Source: Alicyclobacillus suci (lineage in GTDB: Bacteria > Bacillota > Bacilli > Alicyclobacillales > Alicyclobacillaceae). From it: 64,000 bases of DNA. This document shows, piece after piece, positions 26,982 to 34,965 of the stretch. Every line of letters begins with the position of its first letter. The first letter of the stretch is position 1. The stretch spans positions 1-64,000 of the forward strand of contig NZ_JAFMTW010000008.1 in assembly GCF_017329615.1 (NCBI RefSeq). Direction: 5' to 3'. The position numbers were made by a program, and so were the translations under genes. Under the pieces are notes generated by a model. That model worked only from the letters and a program-made list of their open reading frames with translations. It was not told the origin of the DNA and made no database searches.

Positions 26982-28088
26982 ATGAGTTCGATACAGCGGA
27001 TTTCGCGATGGCAATTTGTCATGTTATTACTCCCCATTGTCATTGCGACAGAAATTCTGCCAGTGACAGATCTGTCCGCAAAGTTTGCCCATCAGCGCAC
27101 TTGGCTCGCGATGATTCCAGCGACACTGACAGGCATTTGGAGCATCTGGGTGATGACAGAACTGGCGCGGCGCCATCCTGGTCAAAGTATCATTCAATAC
27201 GCGATGGACATCCTCGGCAAATGGGGGGGGCGTGCGTTTGGTGTCATCATCATTCTGCAGACATTTATTTACACGACGAAGGTCGCCGCGGAGATGATGA
27301 CCTTCATTTCGATGTTTGCACTTCCGCGCACGCCAAAACCGATGATTCTCGGGCTATTTCTATTCGCATGTGGAGTCGCGGTATGGGCAGGCATCGAAGT
27401 CATCGCGCGTTGCGCGGAGACGTTTATTCCGATTACCATCACGTTTTTCCTCTTCGTATTCATTTGTTTGTTGCCGAATATGCGTCCAGCTTATGTCCGC
27501 CCCGTGTTGGGGCCGGACTGGTTTGAAACCGTCATTCAGGCGGCGATTGTGCCATCGGCCTGGTACGGGGAATTCCTGCTGATGGGATTTCTGTTGCCCT
27601 TTTTGGAGACGAGCAAAAACGTTCGCCGCATGTCGTATTACCTGCTGACGTTCATCGGCGTGTTTGTCGTGATGATAGCGCTCCAAAGCACCATGGTCGC
27701 AGGGCCGCTCATCGAGAAACTGACGTACTCTTACTACATTACCGCCAGGTACATCAGCTTGGGTGACTTTTTTGAGCGAATTGACCCACTCATCATTTCG
27801 ATTTGGATGTACGGGCTAGTGGTGAAAGAGGCGGTCTGTTTGTTTGTGTTTGCAACCTGTGTGACGCAGTTAACCGGATTGTCTGATCACCGATTAATTG
27901 TCATGCCAGTGACCATATTGACGATGATTGGGTGTCTGTGGATGTTCCCGAATTTGGCAGAACTGCGCAGCTTCTTGACTTATACGTTTCCCATAGAAGG
28001 GATGGTCGTCCAGAATATTTTGCCCACGTTCCTGTTAGCCGTCGACATGCTCAGGCGCGGGCTGGATAGGTCGCCTGCCCATGCGTAA
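26982..28088 (+). CDS. Spore germinant receptor B subunit (GerAB/KB family)
   Basis: A 368-residue integral membrane protein of the spore germination (APC-fold) permease family, with about ten helices and the typical opening ISRWQFVMLLLPIVIATEIL. In this family the B subunit binds the nutrient germinant. GGGGGGAAGG precedes the ATG, 15 bases after the A subunit, and the 3' end overlaps the C-subunit gene by 8 bases, showing translational coupling. Confidence 0.93.
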   Translation: MSSIQRISRWQFVMLLLPIVIATEILPVTDLSAKFAHQRTWLAMIPATLTGIWSIWVMTELARRHPGQSIIQYAMDILGKWGGRAFGVIIILQTFIYTTKVAAEMMTFISMFALPRTPKPMILGLFLFACGVAVWAGIEVIARCAETFIPITITFFLFVFICLLPNMRPAYVRPVLGPDWFETVIQAAIVPSAWYGEFLLMGFLLPFLETSKNVRRMSYYLLTFIGVFVVMIALQSTMVAGPLIEKLTYSYYITARYISLGDFFERIDPLIISIWMYGLVVKEAVCLFVFATCVTQLTGLSDHRLIVMPVTILTMIGCLWMFPNLAELRSFLTYTFPIEGMVVQNILPTFLLAVDMLRRGLDRSPAHA

Positions 28089-29406
28089 CCTGCGCAAATG
28101 GCTCCTTATCTTCACAACGATTTGCTTGATTCTGCCGCTTTCCGGGTGTTGGGATAGGAAAGAGGTCAACGAACTCGCACTCGTCATGGCAGAGGCTATC
28201 GATTTAACCCCGGATAACCGCGTTCTCGTGAGTGCACAAGTAGCTATCCCATCGCGGGTCGGTGGTGCTCAGACAGGATTGAGTGGTGGCTCAGGCGGCA
28301 AGAGTTTCTTTATGATTAGCGCCACGGGCCGCAGTGTCAGTGAGGCGGACACCAATGTTCAGAAGAAGCTTCCCCGGCAGTTGTATTTGCCGCACCTGCG
28401 TATCATTCTGATTGGTGACCAGATGGCCAAAACCGGAATGATGGATATTCTCGATCACTTTGGGAGAAATCCCCCTAATCGCCTGCGCACGGCGATTTTG
28501 GTTGCGAAGGACAGCGATGCGCAATCCCTGCTAAATACCACGTATCCGTTGGAGAGCTTATCCGGTGAGGCGATTCGTAAGTTGGAGCGTCAACTGACGG
28601 GGTCGAACACGACCTTGATGGATTTTATGATTCAATCGGCTAGTGAAGGTTCAGACCAGATGGCAAGCGCGATTGACATCAGGCCGGCACAAGAGTCACC
28701 AGGTACAGACTCTTCAGACACTGGTGGAACGAATGGGAGCACAGGCGATTCGAGCAGTCAGGGCGAAGAGAGCGAGGATACGGAGCCCGCATTTTCATTT
28801 GATCACTGCGCGGTGTTCCGCAATTTAAAACTGGTCGGATACCTAAATCCGGACGACACGATGTTGTTGGAGTGGATGCTCGGCAGGCTAAAGTACACCG
28901 TGTTGACAATGCAAGTACCAAAGACGGGGAAGACCATCAGCGTGGACTTGACTCAGGCGCACAGGCGTGTCCGCACGCAAGTACGAGGAAATCAAGTATC
29001 CGTGCAGTATCAGCTATCCGGGGCAGCGATGCTGCTAGAAAACCAGACGGGTCTTGACGCTGACGACCCTGAAGTGTTGAAAACGTTTCAGACGGCTGTG
29101 AACGCCTATGCTGTTCGCGCTGCACAGCACTGTTTAAATACACTGAGTAAACAACTCGATGCCGACCCGACCGGGGTCGGGCTGATGATTTATCGACAGC
29201 ATCCTTACGATTGGGAGCGACTCAAGGACAATTGGCACCATATCTTTCAAACGGTGCACTTTACGGTTCATGCAAACGTCAGGATTGTCGAAGGCGGTAA
29301 ATCTGGTCCGCCGATTTACGAGAAGACACACCGCGGTATTCGCGGAGAAGGGGCATCCGGAAATAGTAAGGATGAAGAAATGTCCAGTATCGGAGGCAGC
29401 CGATGA
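28081..29406 (+). CDS. Spore germinant receptor C subunit (GerAC family lipoprotein)
   Basis: A 441-residue lipoprotein. The lipobox LPLSGC places the lipidated cysteine at residue 23 and is followed by the family hallmark WDRKEVNELALVMAEAIDL. A Ser/Gly/Glu-rich linker (about 205-235) separates the N-terminal domain from the C-terminal domain. It anchors to the outer face of the inner spore membrane and completes the germinant receptor. It is longer than most GerAC proteins (about 370-400 residues) because of that linker. Confidence 0.93.
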   Translation: MRNLRKWLLIFTTICLILPLSGCWDRKEVNELALVMAEAIDLTPDNRVLVSAQVAIPSRVGGAQTGLSGGSGGKSFFMISATGRSVSEADTNVQKKLPRQLYLPHLRIILIGDQMAKTGMMDILDHFGRNPPNRLRTAILVAKDSDAQSLLNTTYPLESLSGEAIRKLERQLTGSNTTLMDFMIQSASEGSDQMASAIDIRPAQESPGTDSSDTGGTNGSTGDSSSQGEESEDTEPAFSFDHCAVFRNLKLVGYLNPDDTMLLEWMLGRLKYTVLTMQVPKTGKTISVDLTQAHRRVRTQVRGNQVSVQYQLSGAAMLLENQTGLDADDPEVLKTFQTAVNAYAVRAAQHCLNTLSKQLDADPTGVGLMIYRQHPYDWERLKDNWHHIFQTVHFTVHANVRIVEGGKSGPPIYEKTHRGIRGEGASGNSKDEEMSSIGGSR

Positions 29407-29627
29407 TTCAAGTTTTCTTTTTCCTTTTTGCGCTGGCAGCCGCATCGTGGGTGCAAATTCGCTTTTTCGTCCCTGTTGAAACGAAAAGAGAATGGGGCGT
29501 GTTCACGTGTTTGATGAGCCTAGTAGCGGTCGTGGGGACGAGCTTAATCCTGGATAGTTCGCTACCGAATCCGTTATCGCTTGTGCGCGGGCTCATCGAA
29601 CCTTTTGGTCACAGCATTCTACATTGA
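29403..29627 (+). CDS. Small two-helix membrane protein of the germinant receptor operon
   Basis: A 74-residue protein with two predicted membrane segments (MIQVFFFLFALAAASWVQI; FTCLMSLVAVVGTSLIL). Its ATG overlaps the stop of the C-subunit gene (ATGA), so it is translated as part of the receptor operon. Small two-helix 'D' proteins are known in some GerA-type operons, where they modulate receptor response; assignment to that group rests on size, topology and position only. Confidence 0.7.
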   Translation: MIQVFFFLFALAAASWVQIRFFVPVETKREWGVFTCLMSLVAVVGTSLILDSSLPNPLSLVRGLIEPFGHSILH

Positions 29628-29689
29628 TAGCGCAGATTTGCAATGGTTGCTAAACTAAGAGGCGGGAATTTAATTTCATACGATGCGAG

Positions 29690-29770
29690 GCGCTAGGGGT
29701 GCCATATGGCTGAGAGGCAGAGGATGCTAACCCTTTCACCCGATCTGGGTAATACCAGCGTGGGGAAGTG
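29690..29770 (+). ncRNA. TPP riboswitch upstream of ykoE
   Basis: The THI-box core is present in order: AGGGGTGCC, GGCTGAGAG, ACCCTTT, CACCCGATCTGGGTAATACC and AGCGTGGGGAAGTG. Thiamine pyrophosphate binding should favour the terminator that follows. Confidence 0.95.
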
Positions 29771-29783
29771 CCGCAGACTTAGC

Positions 29784-29820
29784 AGACCTCGTCACGCGTT
29801 GTTCGCCGACGAGGTCTTTT
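29784..29820 (+). terminator. Terminator of the ykoE TPP riboswitch
   Basis: AGACCTCGTC and GACGAGGTCT form a 10-bp stem followed by TTTT, between the aptamer and the ykoE start. Confidence 0.8.
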
Positions 29821-29864
29821 GGCATTGCCTGAGCGCACGCAAACTCTGGGAGGCGTTGTGCAAA

Positions 29865-30422
29865 ATGGGCTGGAAGTTGCGAGAAATTGTCACGATGGTC
29901 ATTCTGTCTGTGGTTTGCGGGGCTATCTACCGCGCGTGGGATGTCGTCACAAATCTGTTCAGCATCGGTTGGGTGCCTGGGCAGGGCATGATAAACGGAC
30001 TTTGGTGGCTGGCTTCAGGTCTCATACCATACATCGTTCGCCGTCCGGGCGCTGCGCTTATGTCCGAAGTGATTGCGGCGGTTGTCGAGCTCGGACTGGG
30101 GAGCAACTGGGGCCTTGGCGGGCTTTTGTCGGGCCTCGTTCAGGGGATTGGTGCGGAAGTTGCATTTCTCTTGTTCGGGTGGCGCAAGTATCACGGGTCG
30201 ATTTTGATGCTTTCCGGTGCGCTAGCTGGCATTGCTTTTAGCCTTCAATGGTATGTTCAGTACGGGGGTCACATGTACCAGGCCTCCATCGTCGTCTTCT
30301 ACACCGTCATTACGATGGTGAGTGGGGCAGTACTCGGAGGGCTCTTGCCCAAGTGGCTGGCTGACGCGCTGAAGCGCACGGGCGTTCTTCGCAACTTTCA
30401 AATCGCCAAAAAATCGGCGTGA
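29865..30422 (+). CDS. ykoE: YkoE-like thiamine/HMP ECF transporter substrate-binding membrane protein
   Basis: A 185-residue membrane protein with about five or six helices, matching the YkoE S-component family (GLWWLASGLIPYIVRRPGAA, ALMSEVIAAVVELGLGSNWG). With an ATPase and a T-component it takes up thiamine or its hydroxymethylpyrimidine precursor. The TPP riboswitch directly upstream supports this. YkoD and YkoC partners are not adjacent, so they must be elsewhere or be shared ECF modules. The start is uncertain: ATG at 29865 lies 11 bases after GGGAGG, and a TTG at 29856 is also in frame. Confidence 0.85.
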   Translation: MGWKLREIVTMVILSVVCGAIYRAWDVVTNLFSIGWVPGQGMINGLWWLASGLIPYIVRRPGAALMSEVIAAVVELGLGSNWGLGGLLSGLVQGIGAEVAFLLFGWRKYHGSILMLSGALAGIAFSLQWYVQYGGHMYQASIVVFYTVITMVSGAVLGGLLPKWLADALKRTGVLRNFQIAKKSA

Positions 30423-30428
30423 TACATA

Positions 30429-30478
30429 CAGGGCTGGCGTAAACGGGCCGCGGTGCGCGCGCTTTCCACCAGCCCTGT
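30429..30478. terminator. Inverted repeat between convergent ykoE and thiG
   Basis: ACAGGGCTGG and CCAGCCCTGT flank a GC-rich loop between two converging transcription units; it can serve both. Confidence 0.65.
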
Positions 30479-30529
30479 CATTTGTCCAGTATTTTCGCTA
30501 CCGCCTTGGTGTTGCACTATGCTGCGCGA

Positions 30530-31333
30530 CTAAGCCTTCGCGGTCGTCGGCGCGCTTTCCTTCGCGATGAGACCTGTCTCTGGACTGCTCGGCGAGGCCA
30601 CTTCCGTGCGAGGAATGCGGCCGGCGAGGTAACTGAAGCGACCCGCCTGAACGCCCAGCGCCATGGCCCGAGCCATTTGCACCGGGTTCGTTGCCTTCGC
30701 AATGGCCGTATTGACCAAAACCGCATCTGCCCCCAGTTCCATGGCCAGGGACGCGTCCGATGGCGCGCCGATACCTGCGTCGATCACGACGGGCACCCGC
30801 CCATCGACCAGTTCAATGATTCGTCGCAGGCGTTCCGGATTGGGGAGCCCTTGCCCGGTTCCAATGGCGGATCCAAATGGCATGATGGTCGCGCAGCCGA
30901 CGTCGAGCAAGCGCCGGGCGACGGTGTGGTCGTCAGTCGTGTACGGGAGGACCACAAATCCCTCGTTGACGAGGATTTCTGCCGCTTCCACAGTAGCGAC
31001 TGGGTCGGGTAAAAGCGTCCCGTCGTCTGGAATCACCTCGAGTTTGACCCAGTTCGATAAACCCGCAGCACGTGCGAGGCGCGCGGTGCGAACGGCCTCG
31101 TCAGCCGTGTGGCAACCAGCGGTATTTGGGAGTAAGAAATACTTGTCGAGATTGATATAAGCGAGCAGCGATTCTTCGCGTGCCTCCAGATTCACCCGCC
31201 TGACGGCGACGGTTACGATTTCTGCGCCTGACGCGGCGAGTGCGTCGCGCATGACGGGAAGCGATGGATATTTGCCTGTCCCCACCATTAAGCGAGATGT
31301 AAACGTACGTCCCGCAATCGTGAATCCATCCAT
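30530..31333 (-). CDS. thiG: Thiazole synthase ThiG
   Basis: A 267-residue TIM-barrel enzyme forming the thiazole phosphate of thiamine from 1-deoxyxylulose 5-phosphate, dehydroglycine and ThiS thiocarboxylate. Family features include [11 protein letters not shown], the Schiff-base lysine in [20 protein letters not shown], and the phosphate-binding [28 protein letters not shown] lies 8 bases before the ATG at 31333. It is the last gene of the leftward tenI-thiO-thiS-thiG operon, which supplies dehydroglycine through ThiO. Confidence 0.95.
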   Translation of the reverse strand: MDGFTIAGRTFTSRLMVGTGKYPSLPVMRDALAASGAEIVTVAVRRVNLEAREESLLAYINLDKYFLLPNTAGCHTADEAVRTARLARAAGLSNWVKLEVIPDDGTLLPDPVATVEAAEILVNEGFVVLPYTTDDHTVARRLLDVGCATIMPFGSAIGTGQGLPNPERLRRIIELVDGRVPVVIDAGIGAPSDASLAMELGADAVLVNTAIAKATNPVQMARAMALGVQAGRFSYLAGRIPRTEVASPSSPETGLIAKESAPTTAKA

Positions 31334-31384
31334 GCGTTCATCCTCCTTTGACGTTTCTACATCTGTTGTGCGGATACAGTTCAA

Positions 31385-31585
31385 TCAACCACCGCCGACG
31401 AAACGGACGATTTCCAACGTGTCGCCTTCTTCGATGGTGGCTGTGGCAAAATCGCCCGGTTCGAGAATGTGTTGATTGTGCTCGACGGCAATGCGCTCGT
31501 GCCCCAAATCGAGTTGCTCCACGAGTTGTTGCACGGTGGAGTTCGCTGAAACTTCTAGGGATTTACCGTTGACAGTAATCTTCAT
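31385..31585 (-). CDS. thiS: Sulfur carrier protein ThiS
   Basis: A 66-residue ubiquitin-fold protein ending in the essential Gly-Gly (FVGGG terminus) that is adenylated by ThiF and thiocarboxylated. Family features: KITVNGKSLEVSANSTVQQL and HERIAVEHNQHIL. ATG at 31585 has GAGGTGA upstream. It sits 5 bases after thiO and 51 before thiG; a longer frame covering this gene has no coding basis upstream of the ATG. Confidence 0.94.
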   Translation of the reverse strand: MKITVNGKSLEVSANSTVQQLVEQLDLGHERIAVEHNQHILEPGDFATATIEEGDTLEIVRFVGGG

Positions 31586-31590
31586 CGCAG

Positions 31591-32721
31591 TCACCTCGGT
31601 TGGAACTGGTCTTGGAATGCGACGTGAAACGGTTGCCAACGCGCTGGCCACGGCTCTCTGGAGACGGACTGCACGACCATCTTGGCGGTCACGGGCGCGA
31701 GCAAGATGCCATTTCGAAAATGACCAACAGCCACGTGCAAACCTGGTGCGCCGGCCACTTCGCCAATCCAAGGTTGGCCATTTGGGGACCCGGGTCGAAG
31801 CCCCATCCACGTGCGCTCGAAGATAGCGTCCCGAAGGCCCGGGGCCATGCGGGCCACGGCGGTAAACAGCGTCGTCAACGCATCTATCGTCACGTCTCGG
31901 TTGTATCCGGCTTCGCGTTCCTCGGTGGCGCCAACCACAATGGTGCCGTCTCGTTTGGGCACGAGGTAGACGGGGGCACTGTAGATGGTGTGGCGAATCG
32001 CAAGCCCCTGCCGCGGCCGAATCGCGGCGAGTTGCCCTTTCACAGGGCGGATGGCGCAAGGCGTGGAGAACGGTTCCAACAAACGCTGTGACCAGGCGCC
32101 CGCAGCGACGACCACGGATTCCCCCCAGTAACTGCCTGTGGCGGTCTTGACCACATAGCCGTCGCCGGTCTTTTGGTGTTCAATATCGGTCACATGGCTG
32201 CCCTCGCACACCTGGCAGATTTGCTTCACGGCTGCGGCTAAAGCGCGCATGAGGAGTGGTGTGTTGACGTTGCTGTCGTCTGGTAACAGAAGCGCCCCTA
32301 ACGCCTTTGCGAGATGTGGCTCTTGCCGTTTTACTTCGTCGGCGTCTAACCACTCGGCGCGCGCACCATGGTCAATCTGCCAACGCATTCGAGATTTCAG
32401 CGCTGTGACGTGGGTCGCGTCGAAGGCCATCTGGAGGATACCGTTGTGTGAAAGTTGGGCATCAATTCCCGTCAACGAGAACAACTCGTCGACAAACTGC
32501 GCATACAATGCACGGCTTTCCAGGCACAGTTGGTAAAAGGCACCGGGTTCTGAAACTTCCAATTGCGCGCCGAGCATCCCCGCTGCAGCACTCGAAGCTT
32601 CACCACCCAACTGGCCCTGTTCGAGCAGCAAAACGCGGCGCCCCGTTTGAGCGAGCCGCCAAGCGCTGGTCATTCCAATCGCGCCGCCGCCGATGACAAT
32701 GACGTCAAACAGATTACGCAC
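31591..32721 (-). CDS. thiO: Glycine oxidase ThiO
   Basis: A 376-residue FAD-dependent amine oxidase of the DAO/GlyOx family, producing the iminoglycine used by ThiG. It has the N-terminal dinucleotide motif DVIVIGGGAIGMTSAWRLAQ, the glycine oxidase feature GQLGGEASSAAAGMLGAQLE, and the C-terminal FAD segment LHVAVGHFRNGILLAPVTA. The presence of ThiO rather than ThiH indicates the aerobic thiazole route. The start is GTG at 32721 with AAAGGCGG upstream. Confidence 0.94.
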   Translation of the reverse strand: MRNLFDVIVIGGGAIGMTSAWRLAQTGRRVLLLEQGQLGGEASSAAAGMLGAQLEVSEPGAFYQLCLESRALYAQFVDELFSLTGIDAQLSHNGILQMAFDATHVTALKSRMRWQIDHGARAEWLDADEVKRQEPHLAKALGALLLPDDSNVNTPLLMRALAAAVKQICQVCEGSHVTDIEHQKTGDGYVVKTATGSYWGESVVVAAGAWSQRLLEPFSTPCAIRPVKGQLAAIRPRQGLAIRHTIYSAPVYLVPKRDGTIVVGATEEREAGYNRDVTIDALTTLFTAVARMAPGLRDAIFERTWMGLRPGSPNGQPWIGEVAGAPGLHVAVGHFRNGILLAPVTAKMVVQSVSREPWPARWQPFHVAFQDQFQPR

Positions 32722-32795
32722 GTGGTTTCCGCCTTTCCTAAAATGACAAGTTATGCGCCTTGTGTCTGTCGCAATGCCGGTTTTTGATATATCTC

Positions 32796-33476
32796 CTAGT
32801 CATGCACTTTATTGTGTAACGTGCCAAATACGACTTTCGGGCTCGCCTTTGACTTCTCGATGGCGGACTTCAATTGCGCAGCCGCGCGACGTGGATCACT
32901 GGCTCCAAGTACTGCGCCGATGACAGCAATGCCACTGCATCCTGTCGCAAGTACGGTGTCGATATTGGTGTGGTCAATGCCGCCAATGGCGATGACGGGA
33001 ATGGACAGCGCTTCGACCACGCGCTGCAGCGCGAAGACGCCGCGCGGCGGCAGTCCCGGGTGCGATTCACTGGCGAAAATGTGGCCGAACGTCACATAGT
33101 CCGCGCCTGCCCGCTCGGCTCGTTGCGCCTCTTCAAGACTGTGGACAGAACAGCCGATTTGGCCGGACCAACCCGCTTGCTTACGCAATGCGTCGACGAC
33201 GGGCGCGGGGAGTGATTTGGCTGCTAGGTGTACGCCGGCACTGTCTGTCGCGATGGCGATATCAACTCGGTCGTTGACGAAAATGCGCGAAGAGAGCCGC
33301 TCCTCTGATAACGCTTGTTGCAGTTGTCGTACCTGCGAATACGTTTCTTGCGCGGGCGCCTTTTTCTCGCGAATTTGCAAGACGTCGGCACCGCCTTTCG
33401 CCGCTTCGACGAGCGCGTCAAAGAGCGGTAAGTGGTGTCGCTGCCGGTCACTAATCACATGTAAGACCGCGTTCAT
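32796..33476 (-). CDS. tenI: Thiazole tautomerase TenI (ThiE-like)
   Basis: A 226-residue TIM-barrel protein of the TMP synthase superfamily, more like TenI than ThiE (LQIREKKAPAQETYSQV, SRIFVNDRVDIAIATDSAGV, CSVHSLEEAQRAERAGADYV, FGHIFASESHPGLPPRG). TenI aromatises the thiazole product. Position at the head of the thiO-thiS-thiG operon supports this; a true ThiE is at 34966. GAGGTGA precedes the ATG, only 16 bases after a terminator-like hairpin in the leader. Confidence 0.85.
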   Translation of the reverse strand: MNAVLHVISDRQRHHLPLFDALVEAAKGGADVLQIREKKAPAQETYSQVRQLQQALSEERLSSRIFVNDRVDIAIATDSAGVHLAAKSLPAPVVDALRKQAGWSGQIGCSVHSLEEAQRAERAGADYVTFGHIFASESHPGLPPRGVFALQRVVEALSIPVIAIGGIDHTNIDTVLATGCSGIAVIGAVLGASDPRRAAAQLKSAIEKSKASPKVVFGTLHNKVHD

Positions 33477-33492
33477 GGTTCACCTCACCATC

Positions 33493-33524
33493 AAAAAAGC
33501 CGTACCTGAATTATCAGGTACGGC
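33493..33524 (-). terminator. Attenuator hairpin in the tenI operon leader
   Basis: On the minus strand GCCGTACCTGA-TAAT-TCAGGTACGGC is followed by TTTTTT and then, 16 bases on, the tenI ATG. It fits a Rho-independent terminator but no rightward or leftward gene ends here, so it must sit in the tenI leader. GGGTTCAAAATGGAAACCC (33525-33543) could form a second hairpin just before it. Confidence 0.7.
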
Positions 33525-33557
33525 GGGTTTCCATTTTGAACCCAACTAACACACCAT

Positions 33558-33587
33558 TTTCTACCACATGATTTGTCAGACGTTCAA
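33558..33587 (-). promoter_or_regulatory. Possible promoter of the tenI operon
   Basis: On the minus strand TTGAAC (33582-33587), 18 bases and TAGAAA (33558-33563). If used, the leader before the attenuator is only about 25-30 bases, too short for a TPP aptamer. Confidence 0.4.
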
Positions 33588-33713
33588 TTCGGGATTAGGC
33601 TATCATGGGCGAGGCTGGATCGTCAAGGGAGTGACTGGAAAGCCAGCCCTTTTGCGGATGGTTCGAAACTGCGCTAAAGTGTCCGCAGGAGCGTGACAAG
33701 GGGGATGATCACG

Positions 33714-34736
33714 TTGAATCACGATAGATACTCGAGGCAGGTCCTGTTTCGACCGATTGGGGAGGACGGACAGGCTATGCTGCACCGCGCGCGTGTCGCC
33801 ATTGTCGGGATGGGGGCGTTGGGCACGGTCTCGGCAACCCAACTCGTTCGCGCGGGTGTTGGTTTCGTCCGCCTGATTGACAGAGACATCATCGAACCGT
33901 CCAATTTGCAGCGGCAGTCGTTGTATGACGAAGCAGATGCCGCGCGCGGACGCGCCAAAGCGGAGGCGGCTGCGGATAAACTTAGACAGGCGAATCGCGA
34001 CGTCGAAATTGAGGTGGCGATTGCGGATGTTCACTGGCGAAACGCGGAGCGGCTGCTGTCCGATGTCGACGTGATTGTCGATGGGACGGACAATTTTCAG
34101 GTACGATACCTTATCAACGACGTAGCGGTGAAGCATCAAATCGCCTGGTCGTACGGCGGCGCGGTCAGTTCCTATGGCACGACGGCGTTTATTCGCCCAG
34201 GAGAGACACCGTGTCTGGTCTGTCTGTTTGGGCCCAACACGCACAGTGGTGGACAGGATACGTGTGATACGGTGGGCGTCATTGCGCCCGTGGTGTCAAT
34301 GATCGCCTCGCTGCAGGTAGCGGAGATATTCAAGTATCTGACGGGCAATGTCGATGCCCTGGCGAACGCGATTACGTATGTGGACGTGTGGAAAAATGAG
34401 TTTCGTAGCGTCCAGTTTGGACAGGCAAAAGCGGCGTGTCCATGTTGTCAACAGCACGAGTACGTGGCGTTGGCGACCCGGACGAATGACTTGACAGTCT
34501 CTTTATGCGGACGTCAAACGATACAGGTGCGGCCAGCGGCTAGCCTCCTTGTCTCACTGTCGCAAATGGCGGCTAGGCTTTCTTCGTTTGGCGAGGTGCG
34601 GCACAACGAGAACTTGCTGCGCTGCGACTTTGGCAACGTGCAAATCACGTTGTTTGCCGACGGTCGGGCGCTCATTCATGGTGTTGACAACGAAGTGGAA
34701 GCGCGTAGTCTTTACGCCAGATATATTGGCATGTGA
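33714..34736 (+). CDS. thiF: ThiF/MoeB family adenylyltransferase
   Basis: An about 340-residue E1-like enzyme that adenylates the ThiS C-terminus (or MoaD). The ATP-binding motif is VAIVGMGALGTVSATQLVRA; other features are LIDRDIIEPSNLQRQSLYD, DVIVDGTDNFQVRYLINDVA, and the zinc cysteines CLVC and CPCC. An extra C-terminal domain of about 100 residues follows the zinc site. The start is uncertain: TTG at 33714 lies about 10 bases after AAGGGGG; ATG at 33705 and GTG at 33693 are in frame but badly spaced. Context among thiamine genes favours ThiF. Confidence 0.88.
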   Translation: MNHDRYSRQVLFRPIGEDGQAMLHRARVAIVGMGALGTVSATQLVRAGVGFVRLIDRDIIEPSNLQRQSLYDEADAARGRAKAEAAADKLRQANRDVEIEVAIADVHWRNAERLLSDVDVIVDGTDNFQVRYLINDVAVKHQIAWSYGGAVSSYGTTAFIRPGETPCLVCLFGPNTHSGGQDTCDTVGVIAPVVSMIASLQVAEIFKYLTGNVDALANAITYVDVWKNEFRSVQFGQAKAACPCCQQHEYVALATRTNDLTVSLCGRQTIQVRPAASLLVSLSQMAARLSSFGEVRHNENLLRCDFGNVQITLFADGRALIHGVDNEVEARSLYARYIGM

Positions 34737-34800
34737 CAAGGGGGACCTTGCAATTGTCCAGCAGAGTGTAGTAATGTCATCGACAGATGAATTGAATAGA

Positions 34801-34886
34801 GCCACTAGGGGAGCAACATGCTGAGACAAGGGATACCTTGGACCCTTAGCACCTGATCTGGGTAATACCGGCGTAGGAAAGTGGCG
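34801..34886 (+). ncRNA. TPP riboswitch upstream of thiE
   Basis: The THI-box core is clear: TAGGGGAGC, ATGCTGAGA, GGACCCTTAGCACCTGATCT, GGGTAATACCGGCGTAGGAA. It lies between thiF and thiE, so thiE can be shut off independently of thiF. Confidence 0.95.
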
Positions 34887-34939
34887 GAGACGTGAGGATA
34901 TTTCGGCGGACGCCCTCCTCGCGTGTCTACACCCTAGCG

Positions 34940-34963
34940 GCCTCTTTTGACAGGAGGCTTTTT
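34940..34963 (+). terminator. Short hairpin overlapping the thiE ribosome site
   Basis: GCCTC (34940-34944) pairs with GAGGC (34954-34958), followed by TTTTT and the ATG of thiE at 34966. The GGAGG of the 3' arm is also the thiE Shine-Dalgarno, so the hairpin could act both as terminator and as a ribosome-site mask. Confidence 0.6.
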
Positions 34964-34965
34964 GT

